A stretch of DNA of 64,000 nt from Rhizobiales bacterium 64-17 (GCA_001899285.1 MKWA01000009.1:1-64000); one strand, 5' to 3'; shown: positions 42,060-54,468, numbered from the stretch's first letter. A program made the numbers and translations. The notes: generated by a model not told the origin, from the sequence alone.

Positions 42060-43202
42060 CTGACAACCCGTTCGCTTCGCCGCTGGTCGTGGGTTCACAC
42101 GTGGAGCAGCATCGTCAGCATGATTTTTATGCTGCTGCTCTGCGTGACCGGCCTGCCGCTGCTGTTCCACCACGAGATCGACGAACTGCTGCACGACCAT
42201 GTCGAGGCGGTCGAGGCCGCGCCCGGCACGCCGAAGGCCAATCTCGATCTGGTGGTCAAGAACGGCATGGCGTCGTCGCCGGGCGAGGCGCTGCACTTCC
42301 TGGTGTGGGACCGTGACGACCCGAACGTGATCTTCCTCAGCGTCGGCAAGAGCATCACCTCGCCGCCGCAGGACAATCACCTGATCCGGGTCGACGCGCA
42401 TACCGGCTCGTTCCTCGACAAGCCGGACTTCCGCACCAAGTTCACCTACATCATGCTCAAGCTGCATACGGACATGTATGCGGACCTTCCGGGCAAGCTG
42501 TTCCTTGGTCTGATGGGCATCCTGATGGTCGTGGCGATCATCAGCGGCTACGTCCTTTACGCGCCGTCGATGCGCAAGCTCGACTTCGGCACGGTGCGCA
42601 ACAAGCGATCGCGCGCGATCCTGTGGCTTGACGTGCATAATCTCGTCGGCATCGTCACCGCCGTGTGGCTGCTGGTGGTCGGCTTCACCGGCGTGCTCAA
42701 CACCTGGGCTGATCTCGTCATCAAGTTCTGGCAGTTTGATCAGCTTTCGGAAATGGTCGGCCCGAGCCGCGACAAGCCGGTGCCGCAGAGCATCGTGCCG
42801 GTGCAGTCCGCCGTCGATACCGCCATCGCCAAGCTGCCGGACATGATCCCGTCCTTCGTCGCCTATCCCGGCACGCTGTTCACCAGCAAGACGCATTACG
42901 CGATCTTCATGCGCGGCAACACGCCGGTGACATCGCGGCTGCTGCAACCAGTGCTGATCGACGCCGCCAGCGGCACCTTCACCGACACGCGCAAAATGCC
43001 GTGGTACGTCTCGACCCTGTTGCTGTCGCAACCGCTGCACTTCGGCGATTACGGTGGACTGCCGCTGCGCATCATCTGGGCGATCCTCGACGTGCTCACC
43101 ATCGTCGTGCTCGTCACCGGCATCTATCTGTGGGTGGTGCGCCGCCGCGCCTATCGCCGCTATGCGCGGCGCGTCGCCTTGAGCGCGAGCCCGGCGGAAT
43201 GA
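42060..43202 (+). CDS. PepSY-associated TM protein (siderophore-operon reductase-like), probable CTG start
   Basis: A 380-residue membrane protein with the PepSY_TM fold: four hydrophobic helices (SIVSMIFMLLLCVTGLPLLF, LFLGLMGILMVVAIISGYVL, IVTAVWLLVVGFTGVLNTW, IWAILDVLTIVVLVTGIYLW) and PepSY segments between. Such proteins accompany TonB receptors and are thought to reduce iron-siderophore complexes at the membrane. The family N-terminus TTRSLRRWSWVHTWSS lies upstream of the first ATG (42120). The only start fitting it is CTG at 42060, with AAGGAA seven bases before. It is 35 bp after the receptor stop, and its own stop overlaps the next ATG. Confidence 0.85.
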   Translation: MTTRSLRRWSWVHTWSSIVSMIFMLLLCVTGLPLLFHHEIDELLHDHVEAVEAAPGTPKANLDLVVKNGMASSPGEALHFLVWDRDDPNVIFLSVGKSITSPPQDNHLIRVDAHTGSFLDKPDFRTKFTYIMLKLHTDMYADLPGKLFLGLMGILMVVAIISGYVLYAPSMRKLDFGTVRNKRSRAILWLDVHNLVGIVTAVWLLVVGFTGVLNTWADLVIKFWQFDQLSEMVGPSRDKPVPQSIVPVQSAVDTAIAKLPDMIPSFVAYPGTLFTSKTHYAIFMRGNTPVTSRLLQPVLIDAASGTFTDTRKMPWYVSTLLLSQPLHFGDYGGLPLRIIWAILDVLTIVVLVTGIYLWVVRRRAYRRYARRVALSASPAE

Positions 43203-43399
43203 CCATGACCGCAGAACGCCGCCGCATCCGCTCGCTGGGTGAAGTCTTCGCCATGCCGGCCGTGCTCGGCGTGCTCAGTGCCGTCGGGCTCGTCGTCGCA
43301 CTGCTTGGCGATGACATCTGGGATGCAATCGGCTGGGTTGGCCTCGGCATCCCGCTGCTGGTCGCGGCCTGGTACATGCTGCGGCCGGTCGGGCGCTGA
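43199..43399 (+). CDS. small membrane protein in siderophore operon
   Basis: A 66-residue protein, mostly two hydrophobic helices (VLGVLSAVGLVVALLG and AIGWVGLGIPLLVAAWYML) after a basic N-terminus (TAERRRIRSLGEVFAMP). ATG at 43199 overlaps the PepSY stop (ATGA), so it is translationally coupled; a second ATG at 43205 is possible. Similar tiny proteins follow PepSY genes in siderophore uptake operons, but I cannot assign a function. Confidence 0.75.
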   Translation: MTMTAERRRIRSLGEVFAMPAVLGVLSAVGLVVALLGDDIWDAIGWVGLGIPLLVAAWYMLRPVGR

Positions 43400-43411
43400 T
43401 CCCAGCCCGCG

Positions 43412-43768
43412 TTAGGCCATCGGCGCACGGAACACGAAGTAGGCACCGGCGGCGATCAACGTGAAGCCGATGACGTGATTCAGCGTGATGCCCTGCTTCA
43501 AGTAGACCACCGAGAACACGGCGAACACGACGAGCGTGATCACCTCCTGCATGGTCTTGAGCTGCGCCGCCGAATAGACCTCGCTGCCGATGCGGTTGGC
43601 CGGCACCGCCAGGCAATATTCGACCAGCGCGAGACCCCAGCTGATCGCGATCACCTGGATGATCGGCACCTCCTTAAACCGCAGGTGCCAGTACCAGGCG
43701 GTCGTCATGAAGATGTTGGAGCCGATCAGCAGGACGATCGGGGCGACGGTCGGCGGCAGGAACGACAT
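43412..43768 (-). CDS. DMT/DUF486 family small membrane protein
   Basis: A 118-residue protein of the DUF486 family (drug/metabolite-like fold, four helices): PTVAPIVLLIGSNIFMTTAWYWHLRF, IIQVIAISWGLALVEYCLAVPANRIG, QLKTMQEVITLVVFAVFSVVYLK and VIGFTLIAAGAYFVF. The NRIG motif and the four-helix length match the family closely. The start at 43768 (MSFLPPTV) fits; an upstream ATG at 43801 is less likely. Convergent with the siderophore operon, divergent from the SH3-domain gene. Confidence 0.87.
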   Translation of the reverse strand: MSFLPPTVAPIVLLIGSNIFMTTAWYWHLRFKEVPIIQVIAISWGLALVEYCLAVPANRIGSEVYSAAQLKTMQEVITLVVFAVFSVVYLKQGITLNHVIGFTLIAAGAYFVFRAPMA

Positions 43769-43914
43769 GATGGGGTTTCCGTGAGATTCGTCGGCTGACA
43801 ACGTAGCACTGGCACGCCTGTGCCATCCCGCCGCATAAAAAATGCGTCATCGGGCCATATCCCCTCTGGATCGGGCCGCCGGTTGTGCGAGCTTGCGCGC
43901 CAGACGGACGGATC

Positions 43915-44646
43915 ATGCGGATACGATTGATCATCGGAGCGGTACTGCTGACGCTGACGGGGCTCACCCCGCAAGCGGCCGCTGCCGCACGGGCGCGCTA
44001 TACCGCTATCCCCATCGTCCGGCCTGTGCCGCCCCCCGATGCCGATTTCGCGACGTTCCAGCAGACGCTGGCCGAGGCCGCCGCGCGCAAGGATGCCGCC
44101 GCCGTCAGCGCGCTGGTCACGGCGCAGGGCTTTTTCTGGGAGCGCGAGGTCGGCACCCTGCCGCCGGCCGCCGACACGCCGGGCTCCAGCCTGTTGCAGG
44201 AGGCGCTGGCGCTGAACGACCAAGCGAGTCACGGCTGGGCCGCGCTCGCCCGCTTCGCCGCCGATCCCGCGCCGGCCCCGGCTCCCGGCCGTGCCGGCGT
44301 CGTCTGCACGCCGGCTTACCCGGTGTTCAACGAACCGGCCTTGCGGGCGGCGATGATCGCCACCGGCAGCGACGTCTACGACTGGGCCTATCCGGCGACC
44401 GACACCGTGCCGGTCCTGTCGCGGCCGCACGCCGATGCCAAACCTGTCGCCACGCCCGGCGCGGCGCTGGTGCATGTGCTGGCATGGGACAGGCACGGCT
44501 TCGCCGAGGTGGCGTTGCCCGACGGTCGCATCGGCTATATCGCCACCGCGCAAGTGACGGCGCTCATCAGCGATCAGCTTTGCTATATCAAGACCGATGC
44601 GGGCTGGCGCATCGGCGGTTATATCGGTGGCGGCGAAACACCTTGA
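43915..44646 (+). CDS. exported protein with C-terminal bacterial SH3-like domain
   Basis: A 243-residue exported protein. The signal peptide is RIRLIIGAVLLTLTGLTPQAAAA. The middle (residues 45-130) is an alanine-rich helical domain (FATFQQTLAEAAARKDAAAVSALV), and the C-terminal part (about 150-235) is an SH3-like module (VPVLSRPHADAKPVATPG, LAWDRHGFAEVALPDGRIGYI). Such proteins often bind peptidoglycan or periplasmic partners. The ATG at 43915 is chosen by the signal peptide. The next small gene follows after 13 bp. Confidence 0.75.
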   Translation: MRIRLIIGAVLLTLTGLTPQAAAAARARYTAIPIVRPVPPPDADFATFQQTLAEAAARKDAAAVSALVTAQGFFWEREVGTLPPAADTPGSSLLQEALALNDQASHGWAALARFAADPAPAPAPGRAGVVCTPAYPVFNEPALRAAMIATGSDVYDWAYPATDTVPVLSRPHADAKPVATPGAALVHVLAWDRHGFAEVALPDGRIGYIATAQVTALISDQLCYIKTDAGWRIGGYIGGGETP

Positions 44647-44659
44647 TGATCAAACGCTG

Positions 44660-44866
44660 ATGTTCGAATCGAAGCACATCGCTCCCACCGCCCGGCGCGT
44701 CACCTGCGCCGGTTGCGGCACCGTGTTCGGTTGCGGCCTCACGGGCGAATGCTGGTGCGGCAGCGAGGATTATCGCCTGCCGCTGCCCGACGACGCGGCG
44801 GAGGATTGCCTGTGCCCCGACTGCCTGCGCAAGAAAGCTCGCGTGCAACGCATTGCTGCCCGCTGA
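44660..44866 (+). CDS. cysteine-rich CWC family small protein
   Basis: A 68-residue protein with the cysteine-rich CWC motif: CAGCGTVFGCGLTGECWCGSE then CLCPDCLRKK. Eight cysteines in C-x2-C pattern suggest a zinc or iron-sulfur site. Family function is unknown. The ATG at 44660 is 13 bp after the preceding stop, so co-transcription with the SH3-domain gene is likely. It is convergent with the DUF1501 gene, 3 bp apart. Confidence 0.82.
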   Translation: MFESKHIAPTARRVTCAGCGTVFGCGLTGECWCGSEDYRLPLPDDAAEDCLCPDCLRKKARVQRIAAR

Positions 44867-44869
44867 AGC

Positions 44870-46113
44870 TTAAGCCACCAGCTCCCGCATCGGCTTCACG
44901 GCGGCGCTGCCGGGAAATACGCTCGCCGCCAGCGCCGTCTCCTCGACGCGCAGATGATCGTGCAGCAGACCCTTGAGCACCGCGCGCAGATCGGTGGTCG
45001 CCTTCAGATCGCGTTTCTCATAGAGCGCCGTTTCGCCAACTCCGGGCCAGTCGGCGATCACGCGGCCGCCGTTGAGCGCGCCACCGGCGAGCAACGCCAC
45101 CGTGCCGGTGCCGTGATCGGTGCCGTCGGTGCCATTGACGCGCGCGGTGCGGCCGAATTCGGTGACGACCGCGACCGCGGTGTCCTTCCAGGCCGGTCCC
45201 ATCCCGGTCTCGACGGCAGCGATTGCGCCATCAAGCGCGCCGAGCAGCGAGAACAACCGGCCCTGCGTCACGCCTTCCGCCGCATGGGTATCCCAGCCGT
45301 CGAATGCCAGCGCGCCGACGCGCGGCCCATCCGCCTGCGCCATGAATCGCGCCGCCGCGCCACTCGCTTCCGCGAAGAACGCTGCGACCCGCGCCGCACC
45401 GCCCGGCAACGGAGCGGCTTTCTTCATGTCGCTCATCCCGTCGGCCCGCGCGATGGCGGCAAGGCCCATGCGCTCCTCCATCACCCGCGCCAGCGCGGGA
45501 TCGGTGTGGCGATAAAGATCGAGCAGCCGCATCACCGTGTCGTCGGCGGCAGGCGGCAGGCGCGGCGGCGTCCATGACAGCACCGGCGCCGCGCCGCGCA
45601 CGACGAGCGGCGTCACCGGGCCGACCGCGAACGCCTGCTGCGGCTTGACGCGAATACCCTTGGCCGGCTCCAGCGCCGCCATGGCGCGGTTGAGCCAGCC
45701 GCTGTCGGTCGCGCCCGGCCTGGTGAAGCCGCTTTCCAGCACATCCTGTCCGTCGAAATGCGAGCGCTCGCGATACGGTGTCGCCACCGCATGGACGATA
45801 GCCGCCTGCTTCGCCTTGTAGAGACGATGGAGATTCGGCATCGCCGGATTGAGCGCGAACATGTCGTTGAGTGCGAGCGCCGGCGCGGTACCGTCGAGCC
45901 GCAGCGCATGATCGCCGCGCAGCCGCACCCAGTCGGGATCGCCGACCGGCGCGACGGTGGCGAGGCCGTCGAGCGCCCCGCGCAGCACGATCACAAGCAT
46001 CCGCGGATCACGGCCTTCGGCGCGTGCCAATCGTGGCAGGCTCGCCCAGGCGAACAACGCACCCGAGCCGAGCAGCAGATCGCGGCGGGTGGACAGATGA
46101 CGGGTCATGACAC

Positions 46114-46117
<4 letters not shown>
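44870..46117 (-). CDS. DUF1501 family protein, Tat-exported
   Basis: A 415-residue protein of the DUF1501 family (alkaline-phosphatase-like fold). The twin-arginine signal is STRRDLLLGSGALFAWASL, so it is predicted to be exported folded. Recognisable parts are ILVIVLRGALDGLATVAP-like, HFDGQDVLESG, FDGWDTHA and VVTEFGRTARVNGTDGTDHGTG, the last holding the conserved metal/active-site region. Its ATG overlaps the stop of the DUF1800 gene (ATGA). The DUF1800-DUF1501 pair is widespread but of unknown function. Confidence 0.9.
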
Positions 46118-47625
<1,508 letters not shown>

Positions 47626-47821
47626 GAGCGTCTCGCGTGATCGCACGGCGCGTCCGCACGATTGCTGGCGTGCCGTGTTCCATCACCGGGTGCCGCCCCC
47701 ACGCGACCATCTCATCCGGTAACTCAGCCAATATTGCGGCCCGGACCTGAACCGCGCGTGACTGCGCCGGTCAGACAGCATGGTTACCGAAAAGTAACGG
47801 CACCGGCCGCAGGCTCGGCCA

Positions 47822-49075
47822 GTGATTCCCGCCGGCACTCTCAGCGTTCGCCCCGGTTCCATCGCCTCGCCGCCTGCGGCGAGCGACCGCGACGTGCTGC
47901 GCGCGTTGTTCTGGCTCGGCTTATTCTTCCTCGCTGCGGCGGCCATCGCCTATGGCGCGACGGCGCAGGACGGCATCGCAATCCCGCGCGACGGGGCCGG
48001 GCTGGTGGTCGGCCGCGATTTCCTGAACGTCTGGATGTACGGCCGCGCCGCCGCGCTGCCCGATCCCGGTCACTGGTACGACATCGCCTCCTATCAGAAC
48101 GCGCTGACCGCACTGCTCGGTTCCGGCTATCCGGGACAAAGCTGGGCCGCGCCGCCGAGCCTGATGCTGATCGCCGCGCCATTCGGGCAGATGCCATATC
48201 TCGCCGCGCTCGCCTGCTGGACATTGATCGGTTTCGTCTGCTTCGCGGGCACGTTGCATCGCGCCGGCTTCGACACGACCAGCCTCGTCGCGCTGCTGGC
48301 ATCGCCCGCCGCCGCGTTCTGCGTCATTTCCGGGCAGAGCGCGTTGATCACCGCGGCGATGCTGATCGTCATCCTGACACAGCTCGACCGCCGGCCGCTT
48401 CTCGTCGGCATCTTGATCGGCTGCCTGACGCTGAAGCCACAACTCGTCGTGTTGTTTCCGGTAATGCTCGCCGCCAGCGGCCGCTGGCGTGTGTTCGCCA
48501 TCGCCGCCGTCACGGCACTCGCGATCGCCGGCATCACCGCCGCGCTGTTCGGCACGCAGGTCTGGATCGACTTCATCGAACGCGGCCTGCCGACCCAGTG
48601 GGTCGTGCTGCAGACCGCGGATCACGTCGCGGCGCCGTTCTATCCCTCACTCTATGTCAATCTGCGCGGGTTCGGCCTTGCCGCACCTGCCGCGCTGACC
48701 ATTCAGGCGATGGCGGGTCTCGCCGCCGCCATGCTTGTGTGGCGCGTGTTCCGCGGGCATCGCGATGCCGATCCGCGCATTCTCGCTGCGCTGTTCCTCG
48801 CGGCGTCCGCCACGGCGGTGCCGGCACTGGCATCGTCCGACACGCTCACCGTGACCGTCGCCGCCCTTGCGCTGCTGCGCGGCGGGCTGCTCGACAATAC
48901 CGGCCGGCTGCTGACGCAACTGCTCTACTGGCAGCCGCTCTTACAAATCGGCCTTGGCCAAATCCATGTCCCCGGCCCCGGTCTCGTCGCACCGGCGTTC
49001 GCGCTCTATCTCGCCGCCCGGCTCCGGCCGCAGGGCAGGCTTGAGCAGGGCAGCTCTGCGTTGCAACCGGTGTAA
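47822..49075 (+). CDS. DUF2029/GT87-like membrane glycosyltransferase
   Basis: A 417-residue multi-pass protein of the same family and length as that at 35716-36969. It shares the opening acidic-loop logic (VVGRDFLNVWMYGRAAALPDP, the counterpart of GTDFSNVYAAGTYV), the aromatic stretch (SLMLIAAPFGQMPYLAALACW), and GCLTLKPQLVVLFPVMLAASGRWR. GTG at 47822 appears to be the start, though no strong ribosome binding site is visible. It probably transfers a polyprenyl-linked sugar. The 196 bp upstream, between it and the divergent DUF1800 gene, show no clear signal. Confidence 0.8.
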   Translation: MIPAGTLSVRPGSIASPPAASDRDVLRALFWLGLFFLAAAAIAYGATAQDGIAIPRDGAGLVVGRDFLNVWMYGRAAALPDPGHWYDIASYQNALTALLGSGYPGQSWAAPPSLMLIAAPFGQMPYLAALACWTLIGFVCFAGTLHRAGFDTTSLVALLASPAAAFCVISGQSALITAAMLIVILTQLDRRPLLVGILIGCLTLKPQLVVLFPVMLAASGRWRVFAIAAVTALAIAGITAALFGTQVWIDFIERGLPTQWVVLQTADHVAAPFYPSLYVNLRGFGLAAPAALTIQAMAGLAAAMLVWRVFRGHRDADPRILAALFLAASATAVPALASSDTLTVTVAALALLRGGLLDNTGRLLTQLLYWQPLLQIGLGQIHVPGPGLVAPAFALYLAARLRPQGRLEQGSSALQPV

Positions 49076-49200
49076 ATCGCTTCGTCCGCCATGCTGCGGA
49101 CACGAAGCGCCGCTACGAATCCGCCATACTCTTTGACAGCACGGTCTGACCGCAAGCGGATGAACCGCCGGCGGGCGGGCGCGTGCCTTTGTGTGCCACC

Positions 49201-51051
<1,851 letters not shown>

Positions 51052-51097
51052 TGCTTCAAGCAAGGGGCATTCCCTGAGCTTGCCCTTGCTCTCACTG

Positions 51098-51190
51098 CGT
51101 CATGGCCGGGCTTGTCCCGGCCATCCGCGTCTTTGGCGCTACGCAAAGGGAAGCAAGACGTGGATGCCCTCAACAAGTGCGGGCATGACG
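51098..51190. repeat. extragenic palindromic repeat, family A copy 2
   Basis: Runs from CGTCATGGCCGGGCTTGTCC to AGTGCGGGCATGACG with the inner GGCCATCCGCGTCTTTGGCG and its inverse AAGACGTGGATGCC. It is the clearest copy of the family. It lies between the ABC exporter and the YeeE-type gene and probably forms a long stem in mRNA. The rest of the gap holds a shorter 7-bp hairpin (51209-51231, CCGCCTC/GAGGCGG). Confidence 0.85.
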
Positions 51191-51313
51191 ACGGAGGGAC
51201 CATCTAAACCGCCTCGCCCGTAATGAGGCGGGACAAATTTTCCCCTCCCTCTCCCTCCCGCAACCGAAACATTCTCCCGCCGCTCACGGCCGGAGGAGAT
51301 TCATGCAATCGGA

Positions 51314-52438
51314 GTGAAATATTCCAGAAACGGTTGCGCCGCTGGCACAGATGCTCCAGATGAAAGCCCAAAATCACTGGGGCCGACCGTTTTGTTCTCC
51401 GAAAACATCGTTCTGATCGCCGGCTTCGCCATCGGCCTCGTCTATGGCGCGGTCGGCCTCGTCAGCGGCTTTTGCCTGCTGACCAGCCTGCGCCAATGGC
51501 TCAACGAGAACAGCGGCGTGCGCATCCGCAGCTATGCACTGGCGATGGCCACGGCGATGATCGGCGCGCAGGTACTGGCCGCTGCCGGCATGGTCGATCT
51601 CGGCCAGTCGATCTATCTGCAGGCAGCGTTCTCGGCGCCGCTGATGTTCGCCGGTGGGCTCGTGTTCGGCTACGGCATGGTGTTGGCGAACGGCTGCGGC
51701 TCGCGCGCCAGCGTGCTGCTCGGCAAGGGCAATCTCCGTTCCTTCGTCGTCGTCGTCACCCTCGGCATCACCGCGCAGATGACCTTGCGCGGGCTGATCG
51801 GCCCGCTGCGCGCCACCGCCGCGCAGGCCAGCACTGTAACCCCGCCGGTCAATTCGCTGCCTGGCCTCATTGGTCTTGCGCTTGACGCCACCACGGCGCG
51901 CCTCGTCGCCACGGCGCTCATCGCCGGCGCGCTGATCGTCTTCGCGTTCGCGCATGAACCGCTGCGCCGCGCGACGGTGCAATGGATCTCCGGCATCGCC
52001 ATCGGCCTGCTGATCGTCGCTGGCTGGTACACGACCGGGCATCTCGGCGGCGAATCCTTCGATCCCGTGCCGGTCACGTCGCTGACCTTCATCGCGCCGA
52101 TCGCCGACAGCGTGCAGTACATCATGCTGTCCACAGGCATGGCGCTGAACTTCGGCATCGTCACGGTGTTCGGCGTCCTGCTCGGTTCGTTCCTCACCGC
52201 CGTCACGACCGGACGCTTCGAGCTGGAAGCCTATCGCTCGCCGCGCCACATGCTGCGCTCCATGAGTGGCGCGGCGATGATGGGCGTCGGCGGCGCCTGC
52301 GCACTCGGCTGCTCGATCGGCCAGGGCCTCACCGGCCTGTCGACGCTGGCGTTCGCCTCGATGATCGCGCTCGCTGGCATCGTGCTTGGCATCACCGCCG
52401 GCCTGCGCGGCCCGCTCAAGGCCCCGCCGATCGCCTGA
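51314..52438 (+). CDS. YeeE/YedE family membrane transporter
   Basis: A 374-residue multi-pass protein of the YeeE/YedE family (thiosulfate or sulfur-compound uptake, DUF395). The two conserved cysteine motifs are NGCGSRASVLLGKGNLRSF and GGACALGCSIGQGLTGLS, which in YeeE line the thiosulfate path. About ten helices. The GTG at 51314 is the likeliest start but is uncertain; a TTG at 51392, just before VLFSENIVLIAGFAIG, would give the typical N-terminus. The TusA partner often found beside it is absent. Confidence 0.85.
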   Translation: MKYSRNGCAAGTDAPDESPKSLGPTVLFSENIVLIAGFAIGLVYGAVGLVSGFCLLTSLRQWLNENSGVRIRSYALAMATAMIGAQVLAAAGMVDLGQSIYLQAAFSAPLMFAGGLVFGYGMVLANGCGSRASVLLGKGNLRSFVVVVTLGITAQMTLRGLIGPLRATAAQASTVTPPVNSLPGLIGLALDATTARLVATALIAGALIVFAFAHEPLRRATVQWISGIAIGLLIVAGWYTTGHLGGESFDPVPVTSLTFIAPIADSVQYIMLSTGMALNFGIVTVFGVLLGSFLTAVTTGRFELEAYRSPRHMLRSMSGAAMMGVGGACALGCSIGQGLTGLSTLAFASMIALAGIVLGITAGLRGPLKAPPIA

Positions 52439-52502
52439 CGGGAGACAGCCGGCAATGCCGCCGCGAATGCCGCGGCGGCACAGCCGTTCATCTCCAGCGT
52501 GA

Positions 52503-53282
52503 TCACATCGACGGCATGATGGCGATATCCGTCACCGTGCCGCTGACGCCGGAAATCTTCGCTGCCTCCGTAGCCTTGCCGCTCGCAAGATCGACGCTGT
52601 AAAGCGTATCGCCCGCCATCAGCCATGCTTCATTCTTGCCGTTACCATCGGACCAGATGTCAAAGGCGACGGTATCGGCCTTGATCCCGAGCTTGCCGAC
52701 GGCGCCGAGCACACCGTCATTCGGCGGTGCCTGTTTGATGAGACCGCCGATCGTGGCATCGATGTTGAACAGCGCCGTTTCCTTCGTGCCCTTGACCGAA
52801 TTGGTGTAAGCGCCCGCGACGATATTGGGCTTCTCGCCCTTGTGCATGTCGCTATCGGCATATTTGTGATTGCCGTCCTTGACCACCTTCCCGTCATCGA
52901 CGTTCGCGCGAAGATTGGTTCCGTCGGCAGCCATCACGCGAAGACGATCCGCCACCGGATTGAAGTCGATCGTAATAGGCTGTCCTTTGGCGGCCATGGT
53001 TTCGAGCTTTGACTTCTGCGTCGCCTTGCCATCCGCAGCGATGACAACCACGGTTCCATCCTCAACAACACCGTAGAGCATGCCGTCGGCCGGCCGCACG
53101 TCGATGCCGACCAGCGCACCGCTGATGCCGGTCACCGTCATGCTTTTCGTCGCTTTCTTCTGCGCCGTATCGACGATCGCGATCGTCTTGCCGCCGATCA
53201 GCGCCGCCACTTGCGCGGCCTGCGCCGACAACGTGAAGCCGAATACCGCTGCGGTGGCCAGCAATGTTGCGCGCAATGTCAT
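52503..53282 (-). CDS. DUF4394 domain exported protein
   Basis: A 259-residue exported protein: signal peptide LRATLLATAAVFGFTLSAQA, then a beta-rich DUF4394 (propeller-like) domain with VAALIGGKTIAIVDT, GIDVRPADGMLYGV, ITIDFNPVADRLRVMAADGTNLR and DIWSDGNGKNEAWLM. The function is unknown. The ATG at 53282 has an AGGGAG ribosome binding site. It lies downstream of the Bug-type binding protein gene on the same strand but a strong hairpin separates them. Its own 3' side is convergent with the YeeE gene, 64 bp away. Confidence 0.85.
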   Translation of the reverse strand: MTLRATLLATAAVFGFTLSAQAAQVAALIGGKTIAIVDTAQKKATKSMTVTGISGALVGIDVRPADGMLYGVVEDGTVVVIAADGKATQKSKLETMAAKGQPITIDFNPVADRLRVMAADGTNLRANVDDGKVVKDGNHKYADSDMHKGEKPNIVAGAYTNSVKGTKETALFNIDATIGGLIKQAPPNDGVLGAVGKLGIKADTVAFDIWSDGNGKNEAWLMAGDTLYSVDLASGKATEAAKISGVSGTVTDIAIMPSM

Positions 53283-53402
53283 GGTGTCGCTCCCTGTTGA
53301 ACGATCCGGGTTCGGATCACGGGAGGGATACGAGGCGCGACTGGATGGCGGATGCGCGCCTGAGGCGCCACGTCGCAGGCCGCGACGGCGCAAAATGCCG
53401 CA

Positions 53403-53428
53403 CCGGCATCACGCACGCGTGATGCCGG
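53403..53428 (-). terminator. terminator-like hairpin after Bug-type gene
   Basis: A perfect 12-bp inverted repeat, CCGGCATCACGC (53403-53414) with GCGTGATGCCGG (53417-53428), separated by only AC. On the minus strand it is 30 bp after the binding-protein stop and is followed a few bases later by ATTTTG. It probably ends that transcript before the DUF4394 gene. Confidence 0.6.
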
Positions 53429-53457
53429 CCGGAACGGATCGCAATGCTCTTTGCTAT

Positions 53458-54468
53458 TTATTGCGCACTGATGCCGGCACGGCGCGCGACATCGGTCCAG
53501 CGCGCGACCTCCGCCTTGAAGAACGCATCGAACGCTTCGGGACTGCTTGACGTCGGCTCGACGCCAACCGCAGCGATGCGTTGGCGGGTGTCCGGCTGCT
53601 GCATCGCCTCGACGATCGCCTTGTTCAGGGTGGCGATCACCTCTTTCGGCGTGCCGGTGCGCACCAGAACACCCTGCCAGGCTTGCACGTCGAGGTCGCC
53701 GCCCAGACTCATTTCACCGATCGCCGGAACATCCGGCAGCACCGGCTCGCGCTTGCGGCTCATCGCCGCGAGCGCGCGCAGTTTGCCTTGTCCGACCAGC
53801 TCGCGCAGCGTGGTGGTCGGCGTATCGAACAGCAGTTGCACCTGTTCCGCCACCAGCGCCTGCATCGCCGGCGCCGCGCCGCGGAACGGCACATGGATCA
53901 GCTTGATCCCGGTCTGCCGCGCGAATAATTCCGCCGCCATGTGACCGGCCGAACCGGCGCCCGCCGAGGCAAAGGTGATGGTGTCGGGCGCGGCTTTCGC
54001 CGCCGCGATCACATCGGCGACGCTCATGAAACGGGAGTGACCGGTGGTGACGATGAACAACGGCACCGTCGCGATCTGCGCCACCGCGGTGAGGTCGCGC
54101 GTCGGATCATAGGACAGCTTCGCCAGCGCTGGCGCGACTGCGGCGGAGAACGTGCCGATCAGCATCGTATAGCCGTCAGCCGGCGCGGCCATGGTCGCAT
54201 TGCCGGCGATGCTGCCGCTGCCGCCCGGTTTGTTTTCGATGACCACCTGTTGGCCGAGGATCGGCCCCATGCCATTGGCGAGCACGCGCACCACGGAATC
54301 GACCGTGCCGCCGGCGGCGAAGCCGGCCAGCATCCGCAACGGCCGGTCCGGAAACGCGGCGCGCGCATGGCGCGGAAACATCATGGCGCCGCCGGCCGCG
54401 GCGGCCGAGACGATCAAACTGCGGCGCGAGATCAGATGCGAGGACACGGGGATCACTCCGGCGCACAT
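53458..54468 (-). CDS. tripartite tricarboxylate transporter substrate-binding protein (Bug family)
   Basis: A 336-residue periplasmic binding protein of the Bug (TctC) family. The signal resembles a twin-arginine type (SRRSLIVSAAAAGGAMM), then FPDRPLRMLAGFAAGGTVDSVVRVLANGM, IENKPGGSGSIAGN, GYTMLIGTFSAAVAPAL and HVPFRGAAPAMQALV. It binds a carboxylate or similar compound. The start at ATG 54468 is given; a GTG at 54447 with GGAG eight bases before is an alternative. No tctA/tctB membrane genes are near, as is common for orphan Bug proteins. Confidence 0.9.
   Translation of the reverse strand: MCAGVIPVSSHLISRRSLIVSAAAAGGAMMFPRHARAAFPDRPLRMLAGFAAGGTVDSVVRVLANGMGPILGQQVVIENKPGGSGSIAGNATMAAPADGYTMLIGTFSAAVAPALAKLSYDPTRDLTAVAQIATVPLFIVTTGHSRFMSVADVIAAAKAAPDTITFASAGAGSAGHMAAELFARQTGIKLIHVPFRGAAPAMQALVAEQVQLLFDTPTTTLRELVGQGKLRALAAMSRKREPVLPDVPAIGEMSLGGDLDVQAWQGVLVRTGTPKEVIATLNKAIVEAMQQPDTRQRIAAVGVEPTSSSPEAFDAFFKAEVARWTDVARRAGISAQ

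Noticed and set aside
42120-43202. PepSY gene starting at the first ATG
   Set aside because: It would delete the conserved N-terminal segment and part of the first helix; CTG at 42060 fits family length and spacing.
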